Source: JAZKGA01 sp040386235 (GTDB lineage Bacteria; Pseudomonadota; Alphaproteobacteria; Micavibrionales; Micavibrionaceae). Taken from it: 64,000 bases of DNA. The stretch covers positions 1,178,001-1,242,000 of the forward strand of contig JAZKGA010000001.1 in NCBI GenBank assembly GCA_040386235.1, written 5' to 3'. The translations under genes and the position numbers were made by a program. The notes beneath the pieces were generated by a model. It was given only the letters and a program-made list of their open reading frames with translations. It made no database searches and had not been told where the DNA came from. This document shows positions 17,766 through 27,414 of this stretch, in pieces; the stretch's first letter is position 1, and every line of letters begins with the position of its first letter.

Positions 17766-18215
17766 TCAGGCTGGCTTATCGACGATCATCGCGCTGAAAG
17801 TTGCCTCGGCGCACAAGACATCGCCGACTTTGGCCTCGCCCTTGAATTTCCAGACCATCCCGCGAGAGCGTTCTTTGGTGACATGAATGTACAATTGATC
17901 GCCAGGCGTCACCGGCTTACGGAATCGGGCCTCGTCAATCGTCATGAAATATACCAGGCGGTTATCTGATTCCATGCCCATTGAATGCATCACCAGAATA
18001 CCAGCCGTTTGCGCCATAGCCTCAATAATCAGGACACCGGGCATAACAGGTGCGCCAGGGAAATGCCCCGTAAAATGAGGTTCATTCATCGTGACGTTTT
18101 TAAGACCGACGGCACTTTCATCCTTCACCAAAGCGACAATACGATCCACCAGTAACAACGGATACCGGTGCGGCAGCAGTTTCAGGATACGTTGAATATC
18201 AATTGTCTCAGTCAT
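17766..18215 (-). CDS. fabZ: 3-hydroxyacyl-ACP dehydratase FabZ
   Basis: 149-residue hot-dog protein that dehydrates beta-hydroxyacyl-ACP in fatty-acid elongation. LLPHRYPLLLVDRI at residues 13-26 and the catalytic His51 and Glu65 in HFTGHFPGAPVMPGVLIIEAMAQ are present. Its start overlaps the end of lpxD by eight bases, indicating coupled translation; together with LpxA/LpxD it balances hydroxyacyl-ACP between phospholipid and lipid A. Confidence 0.97.
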   Translation of the reverse strand: MTETIDIQRILKLLPHRYPLLLVDRIVALVKDESAVGLKNVTMNEPHFTGHFPGAPVMPGVLIIEAMAQTAGILVMHSMGMESDNRLVYFMTIDEARFRKPVTPGDQLYIHVTKERSRGMVWKFKGEAKVGDVLCAEATFSAMIVDKPA

Positions 18216-19230
18216 CTTTCCCTCTTTTCCGCGTCAGGCGCGTCAATGTCGCGACCTGGCGCATGTATTGTTTAATCGGCATGGCGGGTGATCCCATCAC
18301 ATCCGACTTTGGCGGAATATCCCGCATCACACCCGATTGCGCCGCAACGCGGACACCGCTGCCAATCTTCAGATGGCCGGCAATACCCGCCTGGCCCGCC
18401 AGGACGACAAAATCGCCCAACACCGTACTGCCCGCAATCCCAACCTGAGACACGATGACGCACCCGCGGCCCAGACGAACATTGTGACCGATCTGAACCA
18501 GATTATCGATCCAGCATCCCGCGCCAATATGCGTATCACCAATCGCGCCGCGATCAATTGCCGTATTCGCGCCAATCTCAACCCCGTCTTCAATCACAAC
18601 ACGGCCCAATTGCGGAACCTTGATATGCCCCGCCGGATCAATCGCAAAACCAAACCCGTCCTGGCCAATCCGCACGCCGGGGTACAAGCGCACATGATTG
18701 CCGATAACGGTATGGGACACCGTTGCGTTCGCGCCGATGATACAGCCGTCGCCCAGAACCACACCGCGTCCAATCACTGTATTTGCACCGATCCAGCAAT
18801 TTGCACCGATCTGCGCACCGGACTCGATAACTGCCCCGGCCTCAATCGTCGTGCCGACACCAATAACGGCATCATCCGCCACGTGGCTGGCGGCATGAAT
18901 TGTCGCTGCAGGTTTGACGCCTGGATAAAAGATTTGCGCCGTTAAGGCATAGGCCTTGTACGGTTGTGGCGTGACGATAGCCAGCGTGCCCGCAGGGACC
19001 TCGTCCGCATAATCAGGATGTACAAAACACGCCCCGGCCCGTGTGGACCGCAACGCATCGCGATATTTGATGTTGTCAAAAAACGTGACCTGATCCGGTC
19101 CCGCGTCTTCCAATCTGCCGATATCAACAAAAGATGGCGCGCTTTCAACCAGCGGGTCCAGCCGTGCAGCCTTATATATCTGCGCCAGCGTAAACGGACC
19201 CGCCCGGTCAAAAAAACGTGTGTCAGCCAT
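18208..19230 (-). CDS. lpxD: UDP-3-O-acyl-glucosamine N-acyltransferase
   Basis: Adds the second hydroxyacyl chain in lipid A synthesis. 340 residues: an N-terminal uridine-binding domain (about 1-100, VTFFDNIKYRDAL), a left-handed beta-helix of about 11 coils (from IHAASHVADDAVIGVG to VRVAAQSGV), and a C-terminal helix (AMPIKQYMRQVATLTRL). The catalytic-His region is NLVQIGHNVRLGRG. Its ATG overlaps the stop of the Skp-like gene by one base. Confidence 0.97.
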   Translation of the reverse strand: MADTRFFDRAGPFTLAQIYKAARLDPLVESAPSFVDIGRLEDAGPDQVTFFDNIKYRDALRSTRAGACFVHPDYADEVPAGTLAIVTPQPYKAYALTAQIFYPGVKPAATIHAASHVADDAVIGVGTTIEAGAVIESGAQIGANCWIGANTVIGRGVVLGDGCIIGANATVSHTVIGNHVRLYPGVRIGQDGFGFAIDPAGHIKVPQLGRVVIEDGVEIGANTAIDRGAIGDTHIGAGCWIDNLVQIGHNVRLGRGCVIVSQVGIAGSTVLGDFVVLAGQAGIAGHLKIGSGVRVAAQSGVMRDIPPKSDVMGSPAMPIKQYMRQVATLTRLTRKRGKDD

Positions 19231-19790
19231 TACTTTTTCTTAGCAGGCGACGTGGATATTTCAGAAACGGTTTTGTTCACATCAGCCAGAACCTTAGCGG
19301 TAATATCCAATTTCTGTGCGGCAATAACAACACTGTCACTGCTTAAAACCAGATCGATTTTCTCAGCTTCGGCTATCTTGGCGATGATTTTCAACATTTC
19401 TTCGCGCAGATCGCGATCAGCAGCCAGCCAAGCACCGTCCAATTCCGCCTTTTGCTTATTCAGTTTTTCATTGGTGCTGATGAATTCCTTTTCCAGGTCT
19501 TTCACTTTCACCTTGAAGTCTTCTGGCTTCAGCTTGGCTTTCTCTTTGACCAAAGTTTGTTGCTTGGTTCGCAAGTCTTTTTCTTTGGCGATCAATTCCT
19601 TACGCAGCGCGTCGCGTTTGGCCGCCAGTTTCTGCTTGGCTTTCGTGGCTGCTGTTGATCCGTCGATCACGCGATTGTAATTCACCACAGCAATTTTAAG
19701 CGGCGCATCGGCCGCCACGGCGGTCAGCGGGGTAATGGCCACAGCAGCCATAACAGTTAACACGGCAAAAAGGCGCAGGTTTTTAAGCAT
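19230..19790 (-). CDS. Skp/OmpH-family periplasmic chaperone
   Basis: 186 residues. A signal peptide (MLKNLRLFAVLTVMAAVAITPLTAVAADA) leads into a short strand (LKIAVVNYNRVIDGSTA), then a long Lys/Glu/Ala-rich coiled coil (about residues 50-125), then a return strand (KIDLVLSSDSVVIAAQKLDIT): the jellyfish-tentacle layout of Skp, which holds unfolded outer-membrane proteins for BamA. Next to bamA as in most Proteobacteria. Confidence 0.92.
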   Translation of the reverse strand: MLKNLRLFAVLTVMAAVAITPLTAVAADAPLKIAVVNYNRVIDGSTAATKAKQKLAAKRDALRKELIAKEKDLRTKQQTLVKEKAKLKPEDFKVKVKDLEKEFISTNEKLNKQKAELDGAWLAADRDLREEMLKIIAKIAEAEKIDLVLSSDSVVIAAQKLDITAKVLADVNKTVSEISTSPAKKK

Positions 19791-19825
19791 CGTAATTCTC
19801 CATTTCCTAAAGTTGATTATGTGTA

Positions 19826-22111
19826 TCAGAATTGGGTGCCGAAACTAAAGCGGAAAGATTGCTCAACATCGTAATCTTCCTTCATATACGGCTTCGCATA
19901 GTCGATACGAAGCGGGCCCATAGGCGAGCGCCAGGACAAGCCAACCCCAGCCGACGCCCGCAGTGACGATTCGTCAGCCACGTCAGACCCTTCAAGGCTA
20001 TCCGGTTTCCACAAAGACCCGAAATCGGTAAAGACATAGCCAGCAATCCCGTATTCTTCTGGCAAACCGATCGGCATCCGCAATTCAGCCGAACCGCGAT
20101 AATAGCGGTTACCGCCCAACGCATCATCGGTTAACAGATCGCGTGGACCAATACCTGACGAGTCAAAGCCGCGCAGCGTATTGCCACCAATAAAGAAGCG
20201 TTCATTGATTGACACCGCCTCATCTCCATACCCTTCGACAAGCCCGGCTTCCAGCAATCCGCTTAAGATCCAGTTGTCGGCAATCGGATAAAAGACTGTG
20301 TTACCGATCTTGGTATTAAAGTATTGAGAATCGCCGCCCAGACCCGAAATCTCGTTTTCCAGCCAGAATGTGTAGCCTTCGGTCGGGAACAGCGTACTGT
20401 CCAAATCTGTATAGCTGAGGCGTTGGTTCACGGCCGACGTTACGCGGTTGCCTTCCTGATCACGAATGTAACGTGATGCATCACTGTCAACATTGGTAAT
20501 TTCATTTCGCTCAAGACGATAGCCGAATGCCTGGCGCCATTTTTCACTTAAGGGGAATGAGAGTTTCAAACCGGCCCCCGACCGTTTCTGGTCATACGAG
20601 CTTTCGTCCTGCAAATCACGGGTGATATGGAATGCATCAACTGTTGCGGCCAGATCACGGTCCATAAAGTACGGTTCAGTCACCGATACGTCGAACTCCG
20701 TTTTCTCACCCGACAGGGTCGTCGCCAAAACCACGTCCTGCCCCTTACCCAGGAAGTTACGTTCACGCAGGCGGAAATCAGCCAACGGACCTTCACTGGT
20801 TGAGAATCCAGCACCAACGGACAATTCACCCGTTGATTTCTCCTCAACATCAATTTCGACAACCCGTTTATCAGGTGCGGAGCCAGGAACGGATTTAACG
20901 TCAACCTTTTCAAAATAGTCCAGATCGCGCAGATCACGTTCAGATTTGGCCATATCTGATTTGATATAGGCGTCACTTTCGGCTGCGCGTATTTCGCGGC
21001 GGATAACCTTATCCTCGGTCCGCATGTTACCTTTGATATCAACGCGCTCAACAAACACTTTCGCTGTTTCTGCCAAGCGATAGATGATGTCGATTGTCTT
21101 GTCTTCAGGATGACGCTGTACATCAGGGGTCACAGATACGAAATATATCTGGTCCTTCTCGTTCAGTTTTTCGGTCATTTCCTCAATTGTATCTTCCACG
21201 GCATCCGCATCGTACCAATCGCCTGGCACCAGCGTCAGGCTGCCACGCAACGTATTGGCGTCAAAGTTACGCAGTCCGGATTGAATATCAATTTTGCCGA
21301 CTTTATAGCGAGGACCTTCATCCACGGTCAAAGTCAGATAAAAATCATCCCGGCTTTCGGACAGTTCAGCCACAGCCGACAGAATGCGGAAATCGGCATA
21401 GCCTTCGGACAAATAGAACCGCCGCAGCAATTCCTGGTCGTAGTTGAAACGGTCGCCGTCATAACGGTCATTATTGTTTAAGAAGCGATACCATCGGCTT
21501 TCTTTGGTGGCCAGTTCACCGCGCAATGTGTCGTCGTTGAACCGTTTATTGCCGACAAACCGGATACTGCGAATTTCTGTGATATCGCCTTCGGTGATTT
21601 CAAACACCAAATTCACGCGATTCTGATCAAGCTTGATAATCTTGGGCGAAATAACAACGGAAAAACGGCCATTCTTGCGATAGACATCGTAAAGGCGCGC
21701 GACATCGTTTTGTACTTTGGTTCGTGTAAACACCATCCGGGGCCGCAAGGATATTTCGGTGGTTAATTCCGCATCCTCCAGGGCGTCGTTGCCTTCAAAC
21801 GCAATCTCGCTGATAATCGGGTTTTCCACGACGGCGACCGTAATGACCCCTGCACTTTCCGTGACCTGAACGTCGGCAAATAATTCCGTTGCAAACAGGT
21901 CTTTCAACGCCTGGTCAATCGTATCGACCGTAATCGGATCGCCCGCTTTCATTTGAAGATAGGAAAGGACGGTGGTCGGCTCAATACGCTGGTTACCAGT
22001 CACGCGGATATCGCGCACCGTGTCTGCGGCATAGGCCGTCGCCATCGTTAAGAAAACGAGGCCAAGGGACAGGCAAAACAGATAAAAGGTGCGAAGACTC
22101 ATCGGCGACAT
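19826..22111 (-). CDS. bamA: Outer membrane protein assembly factor BamA
   Basis: Core of the beta-barrel assembly machine. About 761 residues from the ATG at 22111 (GGA upstream); an in-frame GTG at 22135 is less likely. Signal peptide ending ATAYAADTV, five POTRA domains (about residues 25-420, beginning VRDIRVTGNQRIEPTTVLSYL), then a 16-strand Omp85 barrel with SISFSEP-like region, GFDSSGIGPRD (the VRGF/Y lid-loop Arg motif appears as TLRGF) and a C-terminal aromatic residue (RFSFGTQF). 33 bp after rseP on the same strand. Confidence 0.97.
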   Translation of the reverse strand: MSPMSLRTFYLFCLSLGLVFLTMATAYAADTVRDIRVTGNQRIEPTTVLSYLQMKAGDPITVDTIDQALKDLFATELFADVQVTESAGVITVAVVENPIISEIAFEGNDALEDAELTTEISLRPRMVFTRTKVQNDVARLYDVYRKNGRFSVVISPKIIKLDQNRVNLVFEITEGDITEIRSIRFVGNKRFNDDTLRGELATKESRWYRFLNNNDRYDGDRFNYDQELLRRFYLSEGYADFRILSAVAELSESRDDFYLTLTVDEGPRYKVGKIDIQSGLRNFDANTLRGSLTLVPGDWYDADAVEDTIEEMTEKLNEKDQIYFVSVTPDVQRHPEDKTIDIIYRLAETAKVFVERVDIKGNMRTEDKVIRREIRAAESDAYIKSDMAKSERDLRDLDYFEKVDVKSVPGSAPDKRVVEIDVEEKSTGELSVGAGFSTSEGPLADFRLRERNFLGKGQDVVLATTLSGEKTEFDVSVTEPYFMDRDLAATVDAFHITRDLQDESSYDQKRSGAGLKLSFPLSEKWRQAFGYRLERNEITNVDSDASRYIRDQEGNRVTSAVNQRLSYTDLDSTLFPTEGYTFWLENEISGLGGDSQYFNTKIGNTVFYPIADNWILSGLLEAGLVEGYGDEAVSINERFFIGGNTLRGFDSSGIGPRDLLTDDALGGNRYYRGSAELRMPIGLPEEYGIAGYVFTDFGSLWKPDSLEGSDVADESSLRASAGVGLSWRSPMGPLRIDYAKPYMKEDYDVEQSFRFSFGTQF

Positions 22112-22144
22112 AATTTTTCCGTAAACACGATACACATAGATGGA

Positions 22145-23530
22145 TTAAAGTACCAACTGCAAAATATCATTCAAATTGCTAAAGACCATCAAAGCCACAA
22201 GAATCACCAACCCGCCACGGAAAGCGTATTCCAGCGCGCGGTCCGATAACGGCTTGCCGCGGGCAGCCTCAATCCCATAAAACACAAGGTGACCGCCATC
22301 CAGCATGGGAATGGGGAACAGGTTAATCAAGCCCAGATTAATAGACAACATGGCCATAAAGCTGAACAAAGCGATCATCCCCTGCTCGGCCATATCCCCC
22401 GCAACCGCGCCGATCCGGATAATCCCGCCCAGTTCGGTTGGGTTACGAACGCCCATGATCATCTGCTGAATCGCGAACAGCGTGTTCTTGATGCTGGACC
22501 ATGTGACCTTCGCCCCCTGGGCAATCGCCCCCACCGGGCTGTAAACGACCTTGTTGTCATTCGGGCTGGCTGCCAGCATCAAGCCGGTTTTTGTCGGGTC
22601 CTGTGCCGCAGTGGTGGTCAAATCGACATTCTTGTCCTGGGGCGGGTTGATCAAGACATCCGTCTTGCCGCCATCTGCCTTGGACAAGGTAATCTTGAAC
22701 GGCGCACCGAATTTGTTTTTCAGCATAGCAGCTGTTTTGCTGATATCCGCCTCATCCGTGTCTTGGCCAGCAACACCGCGAATAGATGCCAGGCCGATCC
22801 CATTGCTGGGGCCATAAATGCCCACTAAGCCGCGCTCATGCGTGAAGCCGAAACGATCTTCAATTTCCTGCCGAACCGGTGTAACTGTTACGGTCTGTTG
22901 CGCGCCGTTACGATCAATCAGCATTTGCAATGGCGTATCAAGGGCAATCGCGACCTTTTCACGCACATCTTCAAACTGACTGATAGCCACGCCATCAATG
23001 GCAACGATACGATCCTGTGGTTGTAATCCAGCGACATCGGCGGCACCACCAATTTCAACAGCCGCCACAATCGGGGCCGACACCGGGCGCCCCAGCGTGG
23101 CAAACAAAACCGACAGAATCAGGATAGCGAACAGGAAGTTGACAGCAGGCCCAGCAAAAACGATCAATGACCGCTGCCACACTGGCTTGGCAAAAAAGGC
23201 CTGTGACTTTTCGTTTGCGTTCATATGCTGGCCGTTGACGATATCACTGGACCCTGCACTGGCTGGATCCGTATCGCCGAACATTTTCACGTACCCGCCC
23301 AAAGGGATCAGGGCAAAGCGCCAGCGTGTGCCGCTTTTGTCGTTCCAGCCGAACAATTCTTTGCCAAAGCCGATCGAAAACGTCTCAATTTTCACGCCAC
23401 ACATTTTCGCGACGATGTAGTGGCCCCATTCATGAACGAAAACCAGAATGCTTAAAACGACCAAAAAGGTCACACCGTACATCCATACGTTGCCGGCCAT
23501 GACTTGTAATAGGTCTAATAATTCGCTCAT
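22145..23530 (-). CDS. rseP: RseP-family site-2 zinc metalloprotease
   Basis: 461 residues. Intramembrane protease: zinc motif HEWGH at residues 33-37 in the first transmembrane segment, two PDZ-like domains in the middle (about residues 120-330, GAADVAGLQPQDRIVAIDGVAI), and the C-terminal NLFPIPMLDGGHLVFY with the third zinc ligand Asp. In other bacteria it cleaves anti-sigma factors and leftover signal peptides. Alternative start at Met12. It lies directly after cdsA (41-bp gap) with no dxr between them. Confidence 0.97.
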   Translation of the reverse strand: MSELLDLLQVMAGNVWMYGVTFLVVLSILVFVHEWGHYIVAKMCGVKIETFSIGFGKELFGWNDKSGTRWRFALIPLGGYVKMFGDTDPASAGSSDIVNGQHMNANEKSQAFFAKPVWQRSLIVFAGPAVNFLFAILILSVLFATLGRPVSAPIVAAVEIGGAADVAGLQPQDRIVAIDGVAISQFEDVREKVAIALDTPLQMLIDRNGAQQTVTVTPVRQEIEDRFGFTHERGLVGIYGPSNGIGLASIRGVAGQDTDEADISKTAAMLKNKFGAPFKITLSKADGGKTDVLINPPQDKNVDLTTTAAQDPTKTGLMLAASPNDNKVVYSPVGAIAQGAKVTWSSIKNTLFAIQQMIMGVRNPTELGGIIRIGAVAGDMAEQGMIALFSFMAMLSINLGLINLFPIPMLDGGHLVFYGIEAARGKPLSDRALEYAFRGGLVILVALMVFSNLNDILQLVL

Positions 23531-23571
23531 TCTTCGTTCTTTCCTTCAGATTCTGGGCACATAATGATGGT

Positions 23572-24252
23572 TTAAGCCGCCAGTGTAAAGCTTATGATGA
23601 TAAGATAGGCCAACCCAGCCAGAAGCAAAGCATCAATACGGTCCAGCACCCCGCCATGACCTGGCAAAATAGTGCCGGTATCCTTCACGCCAACCTTGCG
23701 CTTCATCGCTGATATCAGAATATCGCCAGCCTGGCCGCACGCCCCTAGCCCCGCTCCGATCAGGATGTGCAGGCGTTGGTCAATATACGCCGTGTCTGGC
23801 AGTGTCAAAAAGGTCGTATAAAGCCACACCGTGACCGCAGGCCCAACCATCGCCCCAAGCAAGCCGGCATATGTTTTGTTCGGACTTAAAACCGGCGCCA
23901 TTTTCGGCCCACCAATTGTCTTCCCGAACGCATAACCAAAACTGTCAGACATCCAGATCATTAGCAGCAGCAGGATAGCGTAATCGCGGCCATAATGAAT
24001 GCCAAGGCGGGCAATGGCCAGAAAACAGGCGGCCAGATACAGAATCCCAACAACAGTCACAATACCGCGCACCGGTGTGGGCGGCAGGCGTAATGACATG
24101 CCGGTCCATTCCCACGCACTGACCAACAGCATCACAAGCAAAAAGACCAGAAATGGCACACCGCCATAAAACCACAAGGCAAAGGTGACAGGGCCGAAAA
24201 TCAACGCGGTTATCAGGCGTTGCATCAACGAAGGCGAAACAACCAGCGTCAT
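23572..24252 (-). CDS. cdsA: Phosphatidate cytidylyltransferase
   Basis: 226 residues, somewhat shorter than the E. coli enzyme (about 285). Makes CDP-diacylglycerol for phospholipid synthesis in the inner membrane. About six hydrophobic segments and the C-terminal family signature, GDILISAMKRKVGVKDTGTILPGHGGVLDRIDALL, are present, as is the SDSFGYAFGKTIG motif. Overlaps the end of uppS by four bases (ATGA). Confidence 0.96.
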   Translation of the reverse strand: MTLVVSPSLMQRLITALIFGPVTFALWFYGGVPFLVFLLVMLLVSAWEWTGMSLRLPPTPVRGIVTVVGILYLAACFLAIARLGIHYGRDYAILLLLMIWMSDSFGYAFGKTIGGPKMAPVLSPNKTYAGLLGAMVGPAVTVWLYTTFLTLPDTAYIDQRLHILIGAGLGACGQAGDILISAMKRKVGVKDTGTILPGHGGVLDRIDALLLAGLAYLIIISFTLAA

Positions 24253-24959
24253 TTGACCGCCCCAAACCGGCGATCACGTTTGGCAAATTCCCCTATGACC
24301 GCCGCTAAATGATCCCGATCAAAGTCAGGCCACAGGACAGGGGAAAAGACGAACTCCGCGTACGCACACTGCCACAACAGGAAATTACTGATCCGCTGCT
24401 CACCCGAACTGCGCACCAAAATATCCGGTTCAGGCAGATCAGGCGTCAGCAGTTTAGCAGGAAACGCCGCGGCAAAGGCGGCCTTATCAGGCATCTGACC
24501 CGCCGCGACACAGTCTTGTGCCATGGCATAGGCAGCTTGCGTGATTTCCTGCCGCCCGCCGTAATTCAGGGCGATGGTCAAATGCAGCGCGGTATTGTCG
24601 CGTGTCAAAGCCTCAGCCTTTTCGATTAATGTGACAATATCACGGTCCAGCCCGTCTCGGTCGCCAATCATCCGCAAACGCACGCCATCTTGATGCAGCG
24701 TCTTGGTTTCCATCTGTAAATACATCCGTAACAGGCCCATTAATTCCTGGACCTCATCCTTTGGACGCGACCAGTTTTCCGCACTGAACCCAAATAACGT
24801 CAGATAGGAAATACCCATGTCGCGCGACGCACGCACGACGCGTTTTGTGGCTTCAATTCCCTGGCGATGGCCAGCCGTACGCGGCAGCCCCCGGGCTTTT
24901 GCCCAGCGACCGTTGCCATCCATAATAATGGCAATATGCTGCGGTGTTACAAATGACAT
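24249..24959 (-). CDS. uppS: Undecaprenyl diphosphate synthase (cis-prenyltransferase)
   Basis: 236 residues. Extends farnesyl diphosphate with isopentenyl units to the C55 carrier for peptidoglycan and O-antigen. N-terminal signature HIAIIMDGNGRWAKARGLPR with catalytic Asp14, then GHRQGIEATK, TLFGFSAENWSRP and the C-terminal PEPDILVRSSGEQRISNFLLWQCAYAEF. 27 bp downstream of frr. Confidence 0.97.
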   Translation of the reverse strand: MSFVTPQHIAIIMDGNGRWAKARGLPRTAGHRQGIEATKRVVRASRDMGISYLTLFGFSAENWSRPKDEVQELMGLLRMYLQMETKTLHQDGVRLRMIGDRDGLDRDIVTLIEKAEALTRDNTALHLTIALNYGGRQEITQAAYAMAQDCVAAGQMPDKAAFAAAFPAKLLTPDLPEPDILVRSSGEQRISNFLLWQCAYAEFVFSPVLWPDFDRDHLAAVIGEFAKRDRRFGAVK

Positions 24960-24986
24960 GGGATGGGCGTGTGGCGATAGAATTGC

Positions 24987-25541
24987 TTAAACCTTCATGA
25001 TGTCGGTTTCTTTGTCCGCCAAAAGTTTGTCCACGCGCGCAATCACTTCGTCGGTCAGTTTTTGTACATCTTCGGACAAGCGTTTCAGCTCGTCTTCTGT
25101 GATCTGCTTACCTTTTTCCATCGTTTTCAGTGTTTCCATGCCGTCGCGACGGATATTGCGGATCGCGATGCGGGTTTGTTCGGCGTATTTGCCGGCAACC
25201 TTGGTCATTTCGGCGCGCCGTTCCTGGTTTAATTCAGGGATCGGCACACGAATCATCGTGCCTTCCGCTTGGGGGTTAAGGCCAAGGCCGGACTCGCGGA
25301 TTGCTTTTTCGACCGCTTTGCTCATGCTCGCGTCCCAAACCTGCACAACCAGCAGGCGGGATTCCGGCACGCTGACTGAACCGACTTGGTTCAGCGGCAT
25401 CTTGCTGCCATACGCATCAACCATGACGGGTTCCAGCATATTGACCGACGCACGGCCCGTACGCAGGCCTGAGAATTCTTTTTCCAGATTGGTATAAGCG
25501 CCATCCATACGTTGACGCAGGTCCTTGATATCAAATGCCAT
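24987..25541 (-). CDS. frr: Ribosome recycling factor
   Basis: 184 residues, the family's usual 185. The N-terminal part (FSGLRTGRASVNMLEPVMVDAYG) and the C-terminal three-helix bundle (VRVPIPELNQERRAEM... AIRNIRRDG, TDEVIARVDKLLADKETDIM) are diagnostic. With EF-G it splits ribosomes after termination. GGAGCATAAG precedes the ATG; 23 bp after pyrH. Confidence 0.98.
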   Translation of the reverse strand: MAFDIKDLRQRMDGAYTNLEKEFSGLRTGRASVNMLEPVMVDAYGSKMPLNQVGSVSVPESRLLVVQVWDASMSKAVEKAIRESGLGLNPQAEGTMIRVPIPELNQERRAEMTKVAGKYAEQTRIAIRNIRRDGMETLKTMEKGKQITEDELKRLSEDVQKLTDEVIARVDKLLADKETDIMKV

Positions 25542-25564
25542 GTCTTATGCTCCTTATCTTTCTT

Positions 25565-26317
25565 TTACGCCTGTGTCGCGTGATTGCCAACGATTGTGTA
25601 CGTCCCCTGCCCCTGCATGACACGGGCAAAATTACCGACTTCGCGGACATTAAAAATCATCACAGGCACATTATTCTCGCGGGTCAGGGAAATGGCGGTC
25701 GCGTCCATAACGCGCAAATCCTTGGTCAGAACGTCCATATAACTGACATGCGTGTAACGCGTCGCGGTTGGATCAACATGCGGATCGGCTGTGTAAACGC
25801 CGTCCACTTTCGTGCCCTTGGCCAACAGATCGCACCCCATTTCAGACGCCCGCAACGCTGCGGCCGTATCAGAGGTAAAGTAAGGATTACCAGTACCAGC
25901 CGCAAAAATCACCACGCGGCCTTTTTCCATGTGACGAGTCGCCCGACGGCGAATGTAAGGCTCACACACCTGGTCCATCTGAATCGCCGATTGCACCCGT
26001 GTGCGAATGCCTATATTTTCCAATGCGTTTTGCAGGCACAAGGCATTAATAACAATCCCCAACATGCCCATATGATCGGCTGTGGTACGATCCATGCCGC
26101 TGGCCGCGCCTGATACGCCGCGGAATATGTTCCCGGCGCCTAAGACAACGCAAACCTGAATGCCCATATCAATGACCTGGCGGATATCGTCAGCCACACG
26201 ATCCACTGTTGCGGGGTCCAGGCCGAATTCCCGCTGGCCCATTAATACTTCACCCGACAGCTTTAACAGGACGCGGCGATAGCGAGGGGCTGCAGATGTG
26301 TGATCAGTTTTCGTCAT
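25565..26317 (-). CDS. pyrH: UMP kinase
   Basis: Phosphorylates UMP to UDP. 250 residues, amino-acid-kinase fold: YRRVLLKLSGEVLMG at the N-terminus, CVVLGAGNIFRG, DRTTADHMGMLGIVINA and the nucleotide-binding FAAGTGNPYFTSDTAAALRA. It starts 66 bp after the terminator that closes rpsB-tsf, so it is probably the first gene of the pyrH-to-lpxB run. The initiation site follows AAGGGTTTCAC, a weak Shine-Dalgarno. Confidence 0.98.
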   Translation of the reverse strand: MTKTDHTSAAPRYRRVLLKLSGEVLMGQREFGLDPATVDRVADDIRQVIDMGIQVCVVLGAGNIFRGVSGAASGMDRTTADHMGMLGIVINALCLQNALENIGIRTRVQSAIQMDQVCEPYIRRRATRHMEKGRVVIFAAGTGNPYFTSDTAAALRASEMGCDLLAKGTKVDGVYTADPHVDPTATRYTHVSYMDVLTKDLRVMDATAISLTRENNVPVMIFNVREVGNFARVMQGQGTYTIVGNHATQA

Positions 26318-26383
26318 GTGAAACCCTTATGAATACGTGCATTTGTTATACCATAGACGGTCAAGATGAAAAGCACCGCAAAG

Positions 26384-26415
26384 AAAAAGCCCACATCCAA
26401 AAGATGCGGGCTTTT
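26384..26415 (-). terminator. Terminator after tsf
   Basis: On the minus strand AAAAGCCCGCATC, loop TTTTG, GATGTGGGCTTTTT: a 13-bp stem with one wobble or mismatch and a 3' T-run, between tsf and pyrH. Confidence 0.85.
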
Positions 26416-26437
26416 ATAATCGATTATAGAACCAGGA

Positions 26438-27364
26438 TTAACCAGCAGCCGTCGCAGCCACTTCCGCCGCGAAATCAACTTCCTCTTTTTCAATCCCATC
26501 GCCCACCAGGTAACGGGCAAATCCAGCCAGTTTGACCGGTGTGCCGAAATCTTTCGACGCGGCTTCGACCACTTGTGTGATTGTCCGTTCGCCGTCCATG
26601 ATGAACACTTGTTCCGTCAGGCAGATTTCTTCGTAATATTTGCGCATACGGCCCTCAATCATTTTCTCAATGATCTCAGCCGGCTTGCCGCTGTCTTTGG
26701 TCTGTTCGCGGAAGATCGCTTTTTCGCGCTCAACGCTGTCAGCAGAAACGGTTGAACGGTCCAGGCATTCAGGGTTTGCAGCCGCGATGTGCATCGCAAT
26801 CTGTTTGCCCAGTGTGTGCAGCTGTTCAACCGGTGCGGCAGATTCCAACGCCACCAGAACGCCGATTTTACCCAGGTTGGGCACAACCGCGTTATGGACA
26901 TAGGATGCAACAACACCCTGGCCGACGCTTAATTTCTGGAACCGGCGCAAAGACATGTTTTCGCCGATCGTTGCGATCATCGCGGTCAGCGTTTCCTGAA
27001 CCGTTTTGCCGCCCATAGGCGCATCAGCCAAAGCGGCCGTGTCATTCGCAACGGTCAGGCCAAGGTTGGCCACGTCACGCACAAAACCCTGGAAGGTTTC
27101 GTTACGGGCGACGAAATCTGTTTCCGAGTTAACCTCGACCACCGCGCCTGTCGTGCCTTTGGCATCAACAGCAACGGCAACCAGGCCTTCGGCGGCCGTA
27201 CGGCCAGATTTCTTAGCAGCTTTTGCCAGACCTTTGGCGCGCAGCCAATCCAGCGCAGCATCCATATTGCCGTCATTGGCCAGCAAGGCAGCTTTCGCAT
27301 CCATCATACCGGCGCCTGACTTTTCGCGCATGTCTTTTACCATTGACGCTGTAATGTCAACCAT
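26438..27364 (-). CDS. tsf: Elongation factor Ts
   Basis: 308 residues from the ATG at 27364; the ATG two codons upstream (27370) lies only two bases from AAGGAG, so the second is better spaced. N-terminal UBA-like domain (ASMVKDMREKSGAGMMDAKAAL), then the EF-Tu contact core with VEVNSETDFVARNETF (TDFV motif). Nucleotide exchange factor for EF-Tu. 50 bp after rpsB, the near-universal pairing. Confidence 0.98.
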   Translation of the reverse strand: MVDITASMVKDMREKSGAGMMDAKAALLANDGNMDAALDWLRAKGLAKAAKKSGRTAAEGLVAVAVDAKGTTGAVVEVNSETDFVARNETFQGFVRDVANLGLTVANDTAALADAPMGGKTVQETLTAMIATIGENMSLRRFQKLSVGQGVVASYVHNAVVPNLGKIGVLVALESAAPVEQLHTLGKQIAMHIAAANPECLDRSTVSADSVEREKAIFREQTKDSGKPAEIIEKMIEGRMRKYYEEICLTEQVFIMDGERTITQVVEAASKDFGTPVKLAGFARYLVGDGIEKEEVDFAAEVAATAAG

Positions 27365-27414
27365 CTTCATTCTCCTTCAATAGTTTAGAGCGTATTTTGA
27401 ATGTAAAAAGTGAA

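Noticed and set aside
25535..26113. 192-codon open frame on the plus strand
   Set aside because: Antisense to pyrH, which is unambiguous; no ribosome site.
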